From Schaalia vaccimaxillae DSM 15804 (GTDB taxonomy: Bacteria; Actinomycetota; Actinomycetes; Actinomycetales; Actinomycetaceae): a stretch of 64,000 nt of DNA. Under the pieces are notes generated by a model. It made no database searches. It saw nothing but the letters and a program-made list of their open reading frames with translations, and had not been told where the DNA came from. The stretch is taken from assembly GCF_000420425.1 (NCBI RefSeq), contig NZ_ATUX01000008.1, positions 1 through 64,000 on the forward strand. The letters run 5' to 3'. The position numbers were made by a program, and so were the translations under genes. Below, one piece after another: positions 1-9,211 of this stretch (within the stretch, counting starts at the first letter, position 1; the number at the start of each line of letters is the position of its first letter).

Positions 1-216
1 AAAAAACCTTTCCACCCACCCCCATGCGAAGGCAAGTGAATATCCAGTATTAGCAGCCGTTTCCGACCGTTATCCCAAAGAAGAGGGCAGGTTACTCACG
101 TGTTACTCACCCGTTCGCCACTAATCCACGGTGCAAGCACCGCATCATCGTTCGACTTGCATGTGTTAAGCACGCCGCCAGCGTTCGTCCTGAGCCAGGA
201 TCAAACTCTCCAAACA
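1..216 (-). rRNA. rrs: 16S ribosomal RNA, 5' end (partial)
   Basis: The minus strand carries the universal 16S start (AGAGTTTGATCCTGGCTCAG, read downward from base 209) followed by the GACGAACGCTGGCGGCGTGC block, so mature base 1 falls near 216. Only about the first 216 bases are present; the rest of the gene, and any 23S and 5S genes, lie beyond the left edge. The V1 region resembles Actinomycetaceae, which supports the taxonomic guess. A promoter lies upstream at 455-483. Confidence 0.97.
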
Positions 217-765
217 AAAAAAATTCAGAAAACCCCAAACCAACCAAAAAAGCCAGCCCAGGAAAATCCCAACCAAAAAACAACTCAAAAACAAAAAACA
301 GGCATAAAAACAAACAAACACACTATCGAGTTCACAAACAACACCAACACAACACAACAAACCCCAAAAGGTTCACCACGAAGGAAGACGCCCACGCCAA
401 GTTCCCACGAATCTCCACTCAGAATCATCGCTGCCGTTCGGCGCAACGAGGAATACATTAACGACCCACCAACAAACCGTCAAATCACAGCCACTTAGCC
501 ACCTAGCACGCAAAATCGTTGAAATCTCACGGATTCCAACGCCCGAATCGATGCAAAACACCTGCTTAGCAGCATTTTCGTTAGGCAGATCACGCAACCG
601 CCCACCCTCGTCACGCACCCATACAAGGCGGATCACCAGCGGCCTCCTTTTCCTTCAACATAAGAACCCTTTACACTTTTGCCTGTTTCATGACTTGCTT
701 ATGGCATTTCGTCGGGCGGTCTTGTGGACAACATTCCTCTTCATTGACACAGGTAAGGACTCCTC
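217..765. other. Intergenic region: 16S leader plus upstream of the symporter
   Basis: There is no convincing gene here. The minus strand is the pre-rRNA leader, very T-rich just before the 16S start (A-rich as written on plus), about 230 nt from the predicted transcription start near 448. The right part (about 490-765) must hold the promoter of the plus-strand symporter, but no well-matched -35/-10 pair was found. Small reading frames here are low-complexity and overlap the leader. Confidence 0.7.
455..483 (-). promoter_or_regulatory. rRNA operon promoter
   Basis: On the minus strand, TTGACG (bases 478-483) and TAATGT (455-460) are separated by exactly 17 bp. This is close to the sigma-70/SigA consensus and lies about 240 bp upstream of the mature 16S end, as expected for an rrn promoter. 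Confidence 0.7.
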
Positions 766-2184
766 GTGAGCAAAGTGATCGCAGACGTATTAACCGTCAT
801 AAGCGACGCCCTCTACAGCTACATCCTCATAGCTCTTTTGATTCTGACGGGCATGTACTTCTTCATCCGCACCCGCGCGCTCCCGCTGCGTCAATTCCGC
901 GAAGCGATCCGCGTCGTCATGGAACCTCCACTCATCCGTGGGGAACTTTCATCGTTCCGCGCCCTGATGGTGTCCACTGCCTCGCGTGTTGGTGTAGGCA
1001 ACATTGCCGGCGTAGGTACAGCTATGGCACTCGGTGGCGCCGGTTCGGTGTTCTGGATGTGGGTCATTGCAACACTTGGAGGCGCCTCGGCCTTCATCGA
1101 ATCGACTCTGGCTCAGATCTACAAGAAGCGCTCAGGCCACGATCACTCATACGGCGGACCCGCCTACTACATCCTGGTCGCGCTCAAGCAGAACTGGCTA
1201 GCGACCCTCTTCGCCATCGTCCTCATCGTCACCTACATGGGTGGGTTCAACCTGCTCGCGTCCTTTAACGTCACCGATGCATTCATGGCCTTCGACTGGA
1301 CCCAAAGCTTCCCGTACACCAAATGGGTAATCGGCGGAGTCCTCGCCGTTGCCATGGCAGGTTCGATCTTCGGCGGCACCCGCAGGCTCACAGCCATCAC
1401 CGGCGTCCTCGTGCCCATTATGGCTCTGATCTACTTGGCCGTGTCCGTCCTCGTTGTCATCATCAACTATCAGGCTATCCCGTCGATGTTCAACGCGATC
1501 TTTTCTGAAGCCTTCGATTTCCAAGCAATCTTTGGTGGTTTCTCGGGTTCGGCAATGATGTACGGCATCAAGAGGGGCCTGTACTCCAACGAGGCTGGCG
1601 TCGGTTCTGCGCCCAACGCCGCGGCCTCGGCCTCGGTCTCCCATCCTGTCAAGCAGGGTCTGGTGCAGATGCTGTCGGTCTTCATTGACACCATCATCAT
1701 CTGTACCCTGACTGCCTTCGTCATTCTGTCCACCGGTGTGCCGCTGGGCGACGAGCTCAAGGGTGCTCCGCTAGTGCAGGCAGCCATGTCCACAAGTCTG
1801 GGAAGTTTTGCCGCGTACTTCGTTCCCTTTGCACTGCTGCTCTTTGGATTCACGACACTGGTCGGCAACTTCTACTATGCGGAGGTTAACTTCCGATTCT
1901 TGCTGCGCAAGTGGCAGACGCCGCGTTGGACGCTCGTGATTCTACGAATCGTGGCCTCTGTTCTCGTGCTGGCTGGTGCGCTCATGCGTTTCGAGATCGC
2001 GTGGAACCTGGGAGACATCCTCATGGGGCTGATGGCGCTCATCAACCTTCCAGTCATCGTCATTTTGGGCAATATCGCTATCAGATGCGCCAAGGATTAC
2101 GAGGAGCAGCGCAGGCGCGGGGAGGATCCCGTTTTCAAGGCTGCGAATATTGACATCACCGACAAGCTGGATTACTGGCAGTGA
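766..2184 (+). CDS. Alanine/glycine:cation symporter (AGCS family)
   Basis: A 472-residue polytopic membrane protein of the AGCS (AlsT/DagA) family, which couples Na+ or H+ entry to uptake of alanine or glycine. Visible hallmarks are the early SRVGVGNIAGVGTAMALGG segment (residues about 70-90), the GPAYYI motif near residue 130, and the YSNEAGVGSAPNAAA block near residue 275, all typical of the family. About ten hydrophobic segments run to the C-terminus, and the length is normal. The start is GTG at 766, preceded by AAGGA with about 6 nt spacing. It stands alone, divergent from the rRNA operon, and is followed by a strong terminator. Family is confident; the exact amino acid is not determined. 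Confidence 0.9.
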   Translation: MSKVIADVLTVISDALYSYILIALLILTGMYFFIRTRALPLRQFREAIRVVMEPPLIRGELSSFRALMVSTASRVGVGNIAGVGTAMALGGAGSVFWMWVIATLGGASAFIESTLAQIYKKRSGHDHSYGGPAYYILVALKQNWLATLFAIVLIVTYMGGFNLLASFNVTDAFMAFDWTQSFPYTKWVIGGVLAVAMAGSIFGGTRRLTAITGVLVPIMALIYLAVSVLVVIINYQAIPSMFNAIFSEAFDFQAIFGGFSGSAMMYGIKRGLYSNEAGVGSAPNAAASASVSHPVKQGLVQMLSVFIDTIIICTLTAFVILSTGVPLGDELKGAPLVQAAMSTSLGSFAAYFVPFALLLFGFTTLVGNFYYAEVNFRFLLRKWQTPRWTLVILRIVASVLVLAGALMRFEIAWNLGDILMGLMALINLPVIVILGNIAIRCAKDYEEQRRRGEDPVFKAANIDITDKLDYWQ

Positions 2185-2213
2185 TCGCTATTCAGCACTA
2201 ACAGCAAACGCGA

Positions 2214-2258
2214 GCCCGCCGAACGTTCAGACTCGAATCGTTCGGCGGGCTTTCGTTT
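2214..2258 (+). terminator. Rho-independent terminator of the symporter gene
   Basis: Perfect 12-bp arms GCCCGCCGAACG (2214-2225) and CGTTCGGCGGGC (2239-2250) enclose a 13-nt loop and are followed by TTTCGTTT. The hairpin begins 30 nt after the symporter stop codon. Confidence 0.85.
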
Positions 2259-2276
2259 ATGCGTTTCCCTGAAGAC

Positions 2277-2322
2277 TTGGGCGTCCCTCGGGAGACTTTT
2301 GGGCGTCCTTCGCGGGGTCGGG
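2277..2322. repeat. 22-bp-period intergenic repeat, locus A (2 units)
   Basis: The core GGGCGTCC starts at 2279 and again at 2301, exactly 22 bp apart, each followed by a CTCG or TTCG block and a G-rich half. The same unit with the same period recurs at 22436, 26136 and 53585. It lies between the convergent symporter and zinc dehydrogenase genes, just downstream of the symporter terminator. Confidence 0.8.
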
Positions 2323-2357
2323 CCGAGGACGAGGCCTGGGCCCGACAGCGAGTGCAC

Positions 2358-3962
2358 TTACTTGGCGGTGGCCAGCAGAGCTTCCTCAGCGGCCTTAGTC
2401 CACAGACCCTGGTCGTCCAGCTTGGCAGCAACCTCAGGCAGCTTGTCAGCAAGCTGCGACACCGGAGTCAGACCCAGGTCGTGCAGCATCGGGAACACCA
2501 TGATCTTGCCACCCGAAGTACGGTCCATCACCGAGTTAATGGCATCGCCAAAGCCTGCCATGCCGGTGATCGCCCACAGAGAGATCGTCGTGTCGATAAT
2601 GCCGTTCTCAATCTTCTTGAGGACCGTGCGCATATCCGACACGTCCGAACCCGAAGTTCCAAGCATGAAGATCTTGCGCTCGATAATGCCCTGCAGATCG
2701 AACTCACCGAAGGTGCCCGCGGGGATACCTGCGAAGGCGTTGAGAATGCCGCCCTCGTCAAGCATGTCGACGGCCTGGGAAACCAGGGCAGGAACGGGCA
2801 CCAAGCAGGTGGCGTAGGTGTAGCCGAACTCCAGCGCAGTGTTCGAGGTGTTGATGATGTCCAGCGGCACACCGTTCTTTTCAGCGGTCGGGCCAACAAC
2901 CTTCTTGAGGTTATCCAGACGCTCATCGGACAGGTCCGTGCCAACCACCGACAGGCCCTTCACACCCGCTGTGACAGCGCGCATCGTGTGCATGACACCC
3001 ATGGGGCCGGCTGCACCAACAAAGACGCACTTGTCGTTTTCACGCAGGTCGCCGTTAGCAGGAATCCAGGCGTAGCCCTCAACGGGATCCGAACCTGTGG
3101 TGCCGCAGAAACGAGTGAAGTCGTAGTGGACGCGGCCAATGTCCAAGGACACCTTGCGCGCGAGCTTCTCGCCACCCAGCACGACACACATGGTGCCGCG
3201 AGTGCCCAGCAGTAGCGAAGCCTTCTCAATGGCATCCGCGTCGGCACCGAAGAAGACAATGTCATCGAATTCGCCCTTGACATCGCCAACGCCTTCGACG
3301 GTGGAGGTGACAACCTCGGCGGGCTTGTGGTCAGCGGTCAGACCATCGATTGAACCTTCGCCGACAACGAGCAGGCGTCCGCCGTCAGCAATGTGGTTGC
3401 GCTCTGCCCAAGCGTAGGAACCTTCAACGGTGGCCCACGGTTCAATTAGGCCAACCGCTGCGGCCGACGGGCCCTCAGACACGTGGATGAGGAACTCTTC
3501 GCCGTCGGGGGAAACGACGCAACGCTCGTCAACAACGACAAACTCTTCGAGGGCACCATCGAAGTTGTAGCCGAAAGCTCCGTTGGACTTGGCGGTGCGC
3601 AGGTGCTTCCAGTCAGCCTGGACGAGGACACGGTCACCAACCTTGAAGTGGGTAACCTTCTCGCCGACCTTGACAACGCGGGCAACGGGCTCGTGGCCGG
3701 GGGTTACGGCATCCTGATTCGGATGGTAGGAGGGGATTTCTTTGAGGGCATCGAGGTCGATTCCGGCAACGACGTCGGACTTACGGGGGTGCCCGTCGAA
3801 CTGGTGCAGGAGCTTGGTGTCAGAGAAGCAAATACCGCAGGCCTCAACCTCAAGCATCATCTGCGTGGGGCCAACGGGGTCAACCGGCTTGGCCGTGTTG
3901 ACCACGAACTCTTCCTTGCCGACGATCTGGATCGCGTACTGGGTGGCGGGGATCTGGGTCAT
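2358..3962 (-). CDS. Long zinc-dependent alcohol/polyol dehydrogenase (MDR superfamily)
   Basis: A 534-residue medium-chain dehydrogenase, well above the usual 340-420. The N-terminal GroES-like domain shows catalytic zinc ligands: Cys in ACGICFSD (near 43), His-Glu in TPGHEP (near 88) and Glu in LIEPWA. The structural-zinc loop with four cysteines is absent, as in the sorbose-1-phosphate reductase (SorE) branch. A degenerate Rossmann-like segment (about 205-300, starting GGRLLVVGEG) is followed by a second full one (from about 325, VGAAGPMG), which explains the extra length. ATG at 3962 has AAGGA 6 nt upstream. It is the last gene of the DeoR-headed operon. Likely substrate is a sugar, polyol or ketose phosphate; that is inference. 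Confidence 0.75.
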   Translation of the reverse strand: MTQIPATQYAIQIVGKEEFVVNTAKPVDPVGPTQMMLEVEACGICFSDTKLLHQFDGHPRKSDVVAGIDLDALKEIPSYHPNQDAVTPGHEPVARVVKVGEKVTHFKVGDRVLVQADWKHLRTAKSNGAFGYNFDGALEEFVVVDERCVVSPDGEEFLIHVSEGPSAAAVGLIEPWATVEGSYAWAERNHIADGGRLLVVGEGSIDGLTADHKPAEVVTSTVEGVGDVKGEFDDIVFFGADADAIEKASLLLGTRGTMCVVLGGEKLARKVSLDIGRVHYDFTRFCGTTGSDPVEGYAWIPANGDLRENDKCVFVGAAGPMGVMHTMRAVTAGVKGLSVVGTDLSDERLDNLKKVVGPTAEKNGVPLDIINTSNTALEFGYTYATCLVPVPALVSQAVDMLDEGGILNAFAGIPAGTFGEFDLQGIIERKIFMLGTSGSDVSDMRTVLKKIENGIIDTTISLWAITGMAGFGDAINSVMDRTSGGKIMVFPMLHDLGLTPVSQLADKLPEVAAKLDDQGLWTKAAEEALLATAK

Positions 3963-4055
3963 TTGGATTCCTTCACAGGGGGTGAGTGTGGTGCTGAGTA
4001 GGTGACCGGGACCGGCGGCGCCGGATCGGCTTTGTCGAGGTGACGTGTCGTTGAG

Positions 4056-4144
4056 GTCATCTAGACGGGCCCGCGGGGCCTGGTCGGGCTTCGAGCCGAT
4101 TCGCGCCGAATCGGTGAGCGGGCGGGCGGGTCCGCCTAGATGAC
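4056..4144 (-). promoter_or_regulatory. Nested intercistronic hairpin between SDR and zinc dehydrogenase
   Basis: Outer arms 4056-4074 and 4126-4144 are 19 bp long with two mismatches that become G-U type pairs on one strand. Inside is a perfect 8-bp hairpin (CCGATTCG, 4096-4103; CGAATCGG, 4107-4114) with a 3-nt loop. It starts 12 nt after the SDR stop, has no T-run, and so is more likely an RNA processing or stability element than a terminator. Confidence 0.6.
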
Positions 4145-4155
4145 CGTCAGGAGGG

Positions 4156-5175
4156 TCAGTTCATCATGACCTGGCCGCCGGTGACGGGCACCGCCTGGCC
4201 AGTTTCGTAAGCCTGCTCAACGATGTAGAAGATCGCGCGCAGCACGTCAATGCCTTGGGCGCCGCGGCGCATCGGCACCTTTGCTTCGTAGAAGCTCTTG
4301 ACGTCTTCAACGGTCTTGGCGCCGGGGACCTTGCCGGAGTTCAGGTACTGGACGAACAGGCCTTTCTCCGGGTCTGACCACAGGGGTCCGTCGTAGAAGT
4401 TGCCGGGGCAGATCGCGTTGACCTTAACGTTGTGCTCAACCATTTCGAGGGCGAAGGACTGGACCAGCCCGATGCCGCCGAACTTTGAGCCCGCGTAGGC
4501 GGCGTTCTTGTTGGAACCAACCAGGCCGGACTTGGAGTTGATCTGGATGATGTCAGTCATCCAGGCCCCAGCGGTCTTGTTCTGCGCGGCGAGCAGGCCA
4601 CCCAGGTGCTTGGTGACCAGGAAGAAAGCCACGTAGTTGATGTCGGTGGACAGTTTGAATGCTGCAACGTCCTGTTCGAGGACCGAGCCTGCGCGCACGA
4701 TGCCCGCGTTCGACACCAGCAGATCAAAACCACCGGTGGTCTTTTCGATTTCGGCTGCCATTGCGGCAACCGACTCTTCATCGGCAACGTTGACGGTCAC
4801 CGGGTGGGCGACCTCTTCACCAAGTTCCTTGGCTTTGGCGGCCGCGCCCTCGGCGTTGAGATCGGCAATGTAGACGAAGCAGCCCTGTTCCACCAGTCCC
4901 TTGGCGATTTCTGCGCCAAAGCCCTGGGCACCTCCGGTAACGACGGCAACTCGGCCAGAAATCTCGCGTTCTCCGCGCACAGGTGCGGTGACCTTGTAGG
5001 TTTCCTCCCCCACGGACACAACAGCAGGCAGGTCAAGGGCGGCCACCTCGGCCGCATCCACACCAGCCAGGTCTGCAGGCAGCGTCACGGTGGCGTCCTC
5101 GTCGGTGGGACGCACAATGACAGGCCGGTTGAGTGCGTTGAGGAAGAGTCCTCGTAGCAACGGTGCTTGAGTCAT
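4156..5175 (-). CDS. Short-chain dehydrogenase with N-terminal extension
   Basis: A 339-residue SDR. The NAD(P) fold starts around residue 76 with GRVAVVTGGAQGFGAEIAKG, including the TGxxxGxG motif. SNAGI is the NNAG equivalent, and the active site has Ser in INSKSG and YAGSK (Tyr-x-x-x-Lys). The first 75 residues are an extension not seen in ordinary 250-residue SDRs. The GAQGFG glycine motif is reminiscent of the SDR half of bifunctional rhamnulose-phosphate aldolase/lactaldehyde dehydrogenase proteins, but there is no aldolase domain here. ATG at 5175 has AAGGA upstream. It sits between the PHP gene and the zinc dehydrogenase in one operon. Substrate is inferred to be a deoxy-sugar or sugar-phosphate intermediate. 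Confidence 0.8.
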   Translation of the reverse strand: MTQAPLLRGLFLNALNRPVIVRPTDEDATVTLPADLAGVDAAEVAALDLPAVVSVGEETYKVTAPVRGEREISGRVAVVTGGAQGFGAEIAKGLVEQGCFVYIADLNAEGAAAKAKELGEEVAHPVTVNVADEESVAAMAAEIEKTTGGFDLLVSNAGIVRAGSVLEQDVAAFKLSTDINYVAFFLVTKHLGGLLAAQNKTAGAWMTDIIQINSKSGLVGSNKNAAYAGSKFGGIGLVQSFALEMVEHNVKVNAICPGNFYDGPLWSDPEKGLFVQYLNSGKVPGAKTVEDVKSFYEAKVPMRRGAQGIDVLRAIFYIVEQAYETGQAVPVTGGQVMMN

Positions 5176-5261
5176 TTCTTTTCCTTCGATGTTTGATCCG
5201 GGACGAAGACCGTCCGGAAGTCTGGGATGTGGCTTTGGCGCGGTCAGGCGCGGTGGCCTGG

Positions 5262-6563
5262 TCAGGCGCAGGTTGCCCGCTCGGCAACGGCTGCCGGGTC
5301 TTCACCATCGGCGATGGCTCGGCCCAGCGGAGCGTATTCGGCGATGCGTTCGGCCAGACGCTCCGGCGTGAGGCGGCCTTCGCCCAGGATGTGCAGCGAC
5401 GGATCGACGGTGGACAGTGCCTCGTGAGCAACCATTGCCCACGTTGCTTCGTTGAGGTCAGCAAACTCGGGGCGACGCAATTCGGGGCAGTTGAAGGACT
5501 GGCGAGGCTGGTTGATGTCCACACCAGAGATTTCCAGCATGCCGTGCTTAGTGGCCAGCTCGTGGATGCGTGCCAGCTGTTCAGGGGTATTACGCGGAGG
5601 CATGTAGGTCACAGCGCGCAAGCCCTTAGCTTCCATGGCTTCGAAGAGTTCGTCCAGGAAATCGTCCTCGAACTTCTCGGCCTTCTTGTCACCAGTGGGA
5701 GAAGCCGACACGTCGCCCAGGTAGGCGTAGGTGGCGATGGCACCAATGGAGTCGGCGAAGGCGACAACCTCTTCGGTGGTGGGGCACTCGTCGGTGGGCT
5801 GGATGTAAATCTGGTCCAAGTATTCAGACTTGAGCACGCCCAGAAGGTCGTACATGAGGTGCGGGTTGTCGGCGTCGCCCAAAACAGCTTCGAGCTTGGC
5901 AGGGATATTGACGCCCATCTGCTTGAGCCCCTCAACCAAGGAGGCTCCACGTCCAAATCCCTTAATGAGGGCGGTTGCCATAGCGGCCAGGAGGTGGCGT
6001 TCAGTGATGCCGCCGCCAGCTTCGAACTGGGAGATGGCAACCATATCGACTTGGGGATCGAAAGGCTCCAGTCCCAGGTTCTTGAGGATTTCGTTGGCAG
6101 CGTCAGCCATCTTCAGGGTGCGTTCCAAGCGTGCTTGACGCTTAGGGGCCAGCCACTGAGCGACCTTGTCGCGGCTGTGATGAGGCACGCCCTGGACCGT
6201 CATGTAAGCGATGCCCTTGGAATCAGGGTTGTTGAGCTTGCGGTCGTTGAGGGGGCCTTCGGGATCAAAGAAAGCGCGGATTTCAAAGCCGGTGACCGAG
6301 CCCATGCCCAAGGCCTTGGTGGCTTCGCTCATCTCATAAGCAGCAGAGATTGAGTCGTGGTCAACGGAGCCAACAACGCGCAGGCCATTGCGGCGCGCAT
6401 TGAGAGCGGCCGAGGTCGGCGTGTAGGGGCTGAACGAGTAGCAGGTGTGAATGTGATTGTTCGATTCGGGGACCCAGTCGGGGAAGGTCTCGGAAGGGAT
6501 TGCCGCGCGCAGAGCGTCGAGACGCTCGTCTTGGCTCAGGTTCACGTCGTTGGTGGCTTCCAT
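5262..6563 (-). CDS. PHP-domain metal-dependent hydrolase-like protein
   Basis: A 433-residue protein with PHP-superfamily metal motifs: NNHIHTCYS (HxH) near residue 36 and SVDHDS near residue 67, followed by TGFEIRAFF, where the Glu is a likely ligand. Downstream DVNQP- and H-containing segments may complete the site. PHP proteins include histidinol-phosphate phosphatases, polymerase-associated exonucleases and sugar-phosphate or cyclic-phosphate hydrolases. ATG at 6563 is preferred because GAGGA lies 4 nt upstream; a TTG further upstream would place that Shine-Dalgarno inside the gene. It follows the E1 gene and precedes the SDR in the DeoR operon, so a phosphatase or lyase role on a pathway intermediate is plausible but unproven. 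Confidence 0.75.
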   Translation of the reverse strand: MEATNDVNLSQDERLDALRAAIPSETFPDWVPESNNHIHTCYSFSPYTPTSAALNARRNGLRVVGSVDHDSISAAYEMSEATKALGMGSVTGFEIRAFFDPEGPLNDRKLNNPDSKGIAYMTVQGVPHHSRDKVAQWLAPKRQARLERTLKMADAANEILKNLGLEPFDPQVDMVAISQFEAGGGITERHLLAAMATALIKGFGRGASLVEGLKQMGVNIPAKLEAVLGDADNPHLMYDLLGVLKSEYLDQIYIQPTDECPTTEEVVAFADSIGAIATYAYLGDVSASPTGDKKAEKFEDDFLDELFEAMEAKGLRAVTYMPPRNTPEQLARIHELATKHGMLEISGVDINQPRQSFNCPELRRPEFADLNEATWAMVAHEALSTVDPSLHILGEGRLTPERLAERIAEYAPLGRAIADGEDPAAVAERATCA

Positions 6564-6714
6564 GGGTTCCTCGTGTCGCTTTCTCAATCAGGTGATACTC
6601 AAAAAGTCAGTGGATTAAATCGTTATTGGGGGGCGAATAGTTCACGCAGTTCGCAGGTGATGCCCGATCGGGCAGGCCGGCCGATAAAGGTCAGCCCGCC
6701 CGATCAGTCAGTCA

Positions 6715-9168
6715 TCACAGACCGAGACGGTTGAGGCGAGCGATCTCGCCCTCGGTGGCGTGCTTGGTCGTGGGAACGCGGCCGGGCAGCGGAACGATGC
6801 GCTCGTGGATCGCGTCGATGATCCAGTCGACCTGCGGGAAGAAGTACGACTCCAGCTCGGGGCCGGGGGTGATGCCGTTGCGCGAGCCAACAATCGCGAT
6901 CGGCGCGTCGAGAGCGTCGAAGGCGAGGGTCTGCACGTTAGCAGCAACCGTGTTGAGGAAGTTGCCGCGCTCGACCGCGTCAGAGGTCAGCAGCAGGCGG
7001 CCCGTCTTCTTCACGGAGGCAATGAGCTTGTCGTAGTTCAGCGGAGCCACGAAGCGCAGGTCGATGACCTCAGCGCTCATGCCGTACTCCTCTTCGAGGA
7101 CCTTTGCGGCTTCCATCGCACGGTACATCGTGGCGCCGTAGCCGGCGATCGTGATGTCGGTGCCTTCGCGACGGATGGCGGGCTCACCTTCAGGGGTCTC
7201 GTAGTAGCCCTCGGGAACGCCGCCCTCTTCGAACTCTTCGCCCTTGTCGTACAGGAGCTGGGATTCGAAGAAGACCACCGGGTCGGTGCCGCGCAGAGCA
7301 AGGTTGAGCATGCCCTTCGCGTCGGTTGGCGTGGTCGGGAAGTAGACCTTCAGTCCCGGGATGTGGGCGGTCAGAGCCGACCAGTCCTGGGAGTGCTGAG
7401 CGCCGTACTTGTTACCAACGGACACGCGCAGAACCAGCGGCATCTTGAGCAGGCCAGCGGACATGGACTGCCACTTGGCCATCTGGTTGAAGACCTCGTC
7501 ACCGGCGCGGCCGAGGAAGTCGCAGTACATGAGCTCGACAACCGCGCGGCCACCGGCCATCGCGTAGCCAACGCCTGCGCCCACGATGGAGGCCTCAGCG
7601 ATGGGCGAGTTGAAGAGGCGACGGTAGGGCAGGGCTTCGGTCAGGCCACGGTAGACGGCGAAGGCACCGCCCCAGTCGCGGTTTTCTTCGCCCCAGGCAG
7701 CCATGGTCGGGTCTTCCTTGAAGCGGTGCAGCATGGCTTCAAAGAGGCCATCACGGAACTGGTACATGCGCATCTTAGAGACGGGCTTGCCGTTCTCGTC
7801 GACAGCGGTGCGGACCTTCTTCTCCAGGGCCTTGACGCGGGGGTTGTCGTCGAGGTTGATCTCGGCTTCGCCCTCTTCCATCTTGTCCGTGGGGGTGTTG
7901 GAGAACATGACGGTGTCAATGTAGCCGTTGGCAACACGGGGGGTCTGCTCTTCGTCGATGGCCAGCGCCAGGACCTTGGTGAGCTTCTCGGTCAGCGACG
8001 CAGTGTAGTCGTCAATGTCAGACTGAGAGGTCAGGCCGTTGGAGATCAACAGCTCGGAGTATTCCTTGATGCAATCCTGCGCCTCCCACAACTCGACCTC
8101 GTCCTTGGTGCGGTACGAGGACGCGTCCGACGGCGAGTGGCCGGAGAAGCGGTAGGTGATGGTATCCATGAGGACGGGGCCACGGCCCTCTTCCAGGATC
8201 TGCTTCTTGCGAGCAACAGCGTCGGCCACGGCCAGCGGGTTGAGACCGTCAACGCGCTCGGCGTGCATGGCTTCGGGGTTGAGGGCTGCGCCCACGCGAG
8301 CCAGGACGTCGTAGCCCATGGTTTCGCCGTAGGTCTGGCCGCCCATGCCGTAGAAGTTGTTGAAGAAGTTGAACAGGATCGGCGGGTTGCCGCCGTCCTC
8401 GTCACGCCACAGGGTGCGGAACTGATCCATGGACGCGAAGTTCATGGCTTCCCACACGGGGCCACAGGCCAGGGCGGCGTCGCCGACGTTGGACACGACG
8501 ATGCCGGGCTTGCGGTTGATCCTCTTGAAGAGGGCGGCGCCGTTAGCAACCGGGGCGGAGCCGCCCACGATTGCGTTGTTCGGGTAGGAGCCGAAGGGCA
8601 GGAAGAAGGTGTGCATCGAGCCGCCCAGGCCGCGGTTGAAGCCGGACTTGCGGGCGAAGATCTCGGCCAGGGCGCCGAAGAGGATGAAGTTCTCGGTCAG
8701 GTCCTTGGTGCCGTTGAAGTCGATCTTTTCGGCGTAGGACAGGGTTTCGCCCTCGAGGAAGTCCTTCATGATGGTTTCGAGGTCGCCCTCGGACATCTGA
8801 CGCATTGCCGAGTAGCACTTGGCGAGGATTTCACCGTGGGAGCGGTGCGAACCGAAAACCTGGTCGTCCGGGGTCAGGACGGCAGCCTGGCCAACGTAAG
8901 CCGATTCCTGGCCAACACCGAGGTGGGCGGGACCGGCATGGTTGTAGGCAATGCCCTGCCATTCGCCGGTCTTCTTAATGGAGTCGAGCATGGATTCGAA
9001 GGTGCGCACGACGATCATGTCGTGAAGCATGTTGACCATGCCGTCCTTGCCGTAGCGGCCAAGTTCGGTGTCGAGGTTGAACTTGTACTGGTTGATCGGC
9101 ACCTCGGGGAACTGGACGTATCCCGGCGCGCGAACCTTGCTGGGGTCGACGATCAGTGACTGAGTCAT
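6715..9168 (-). CDS. Fused alpha/beta thiamine-diphosphate dehydrogenase E1 component
   Basis: An 817-residue E1 in which the alpha and beta subunits of a branched-chain, pyruvate or acetoin-type dehydrogenase are one polypeptide. The alpha half (about 40-400) has SHRSHGE, LGGSMH (near 182) and the ThDP/Mg motif starting [16 protein letters not shown] (near 230) and ending at FNFFNNF. The beta half (about 480-817) has [21 protein letters not shown] and a C-terminal transketolase-like domain ([10 protein letters not shown]). It would decarboxylate or cleave a 2-oxo or acyloin/diketone substrate and pass the acyl group to lipoyl-E2. E2 and E3 are immediately upstream in the same operon. The substrate cannot be read from sequence. 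The context with SDR, zinc dehydrogenase and fucose genes argues against ordinary housekeeping pyruvate dehydrogenase, which in actinobacteria normally uses an AceE-type E1. Confidence 0.85.
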   Translation of the reverse strand: MTQSLIVDPSKVRAPGYVQFPEVPINQYKFNLDTELGRYGKDGMVNMLHDMIVVRTFESMLDSIKKTGEWQGIAYNHAGPAHLGVGQESAYVGQAAVLTPDDQVFGSHRSHGEILAKCYSAMRQMSEGDLETIMKDFLEGETLSYAEKIDFNGTKDLTENFILFGALAEIFARKSGFNRGLGGSMHTFFLPFGSYPNNAIVGGSAPVANGAALFKRINRKPGIVVSNVGDAALACGPVWEAMNFASMDQFRTLWRDEDGGNPPILFNFFNNFYGMGGQTYGETMGYDVLARVGAALNPEAMHAERVDGLNPLAVADAVARKKQILEEGRGPVLMDTITYRFSGHSPSDASSYRTKDEVELWEAQDCIKEYSELLISNGLTSQSDIDDYTASLTEKLTKVLALAIDEEQTPRVANGYIDTVMFSNTPTDKMEEGEAEINLDDNPRVKALEKKVRTAVDENGKPVSKMRMYQFRDGLFEAMLHRFKEDPTMAAWGEENRDWGGAFAVYRGLTEALPYRRLFNSPIAEASIVGAGVGYAMAGGRAVVELMYCDFLGRAGDEVFNQMAKWQSMSAGLLKMPLVLRVSVGNKYGAQHSQDWSALTAHIPGLKVYFPTTPTDAKGMLNLALRGTDPVVFFESQLLYDKGEEFEEGGVPEGYYETPEGEPAIRREGTDITIAGYGATMYRAMEAAKVLEEEYGMSAEVIDLRFVAPLNYDKLIASVKKTGRLLLTSDAVERGNFLNTVAANVQTLAFDALDAPIAIVGSRNGITPGPELESYFFPQVDWIIDAIHERIVPLPGRVPTTKHATEGEIARLNRLGL

Positions 9169-9211
9169 TTTTCTGAGTTCTTCTTTCTGAAGATCGAGTG
9201 TTTTACAGGGT

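Noticed and set aside
2259-3215. Plus-strand open frame opposite the zinc dehydrogenase
   Set aside because: No motifs, runs through the repeat and terminator region, and shadows a well-supported gene.
5163-6353. Plus-strand 396-codon open frame opposite the PHP gene
   Set aside because: Shadow of the PHP gene; no ribosome site or family motif.
6760-9159. A 799-codon open frame on the plus strand opposite the E1 gene
   Set aside because: It mirrors the E1 gene exactly, its translation is Val/Gly/Asp/His-rich low-information sequence without motifs, and E1 has full family motifs. It is a codon-bias shadow of a high-G+C gene.
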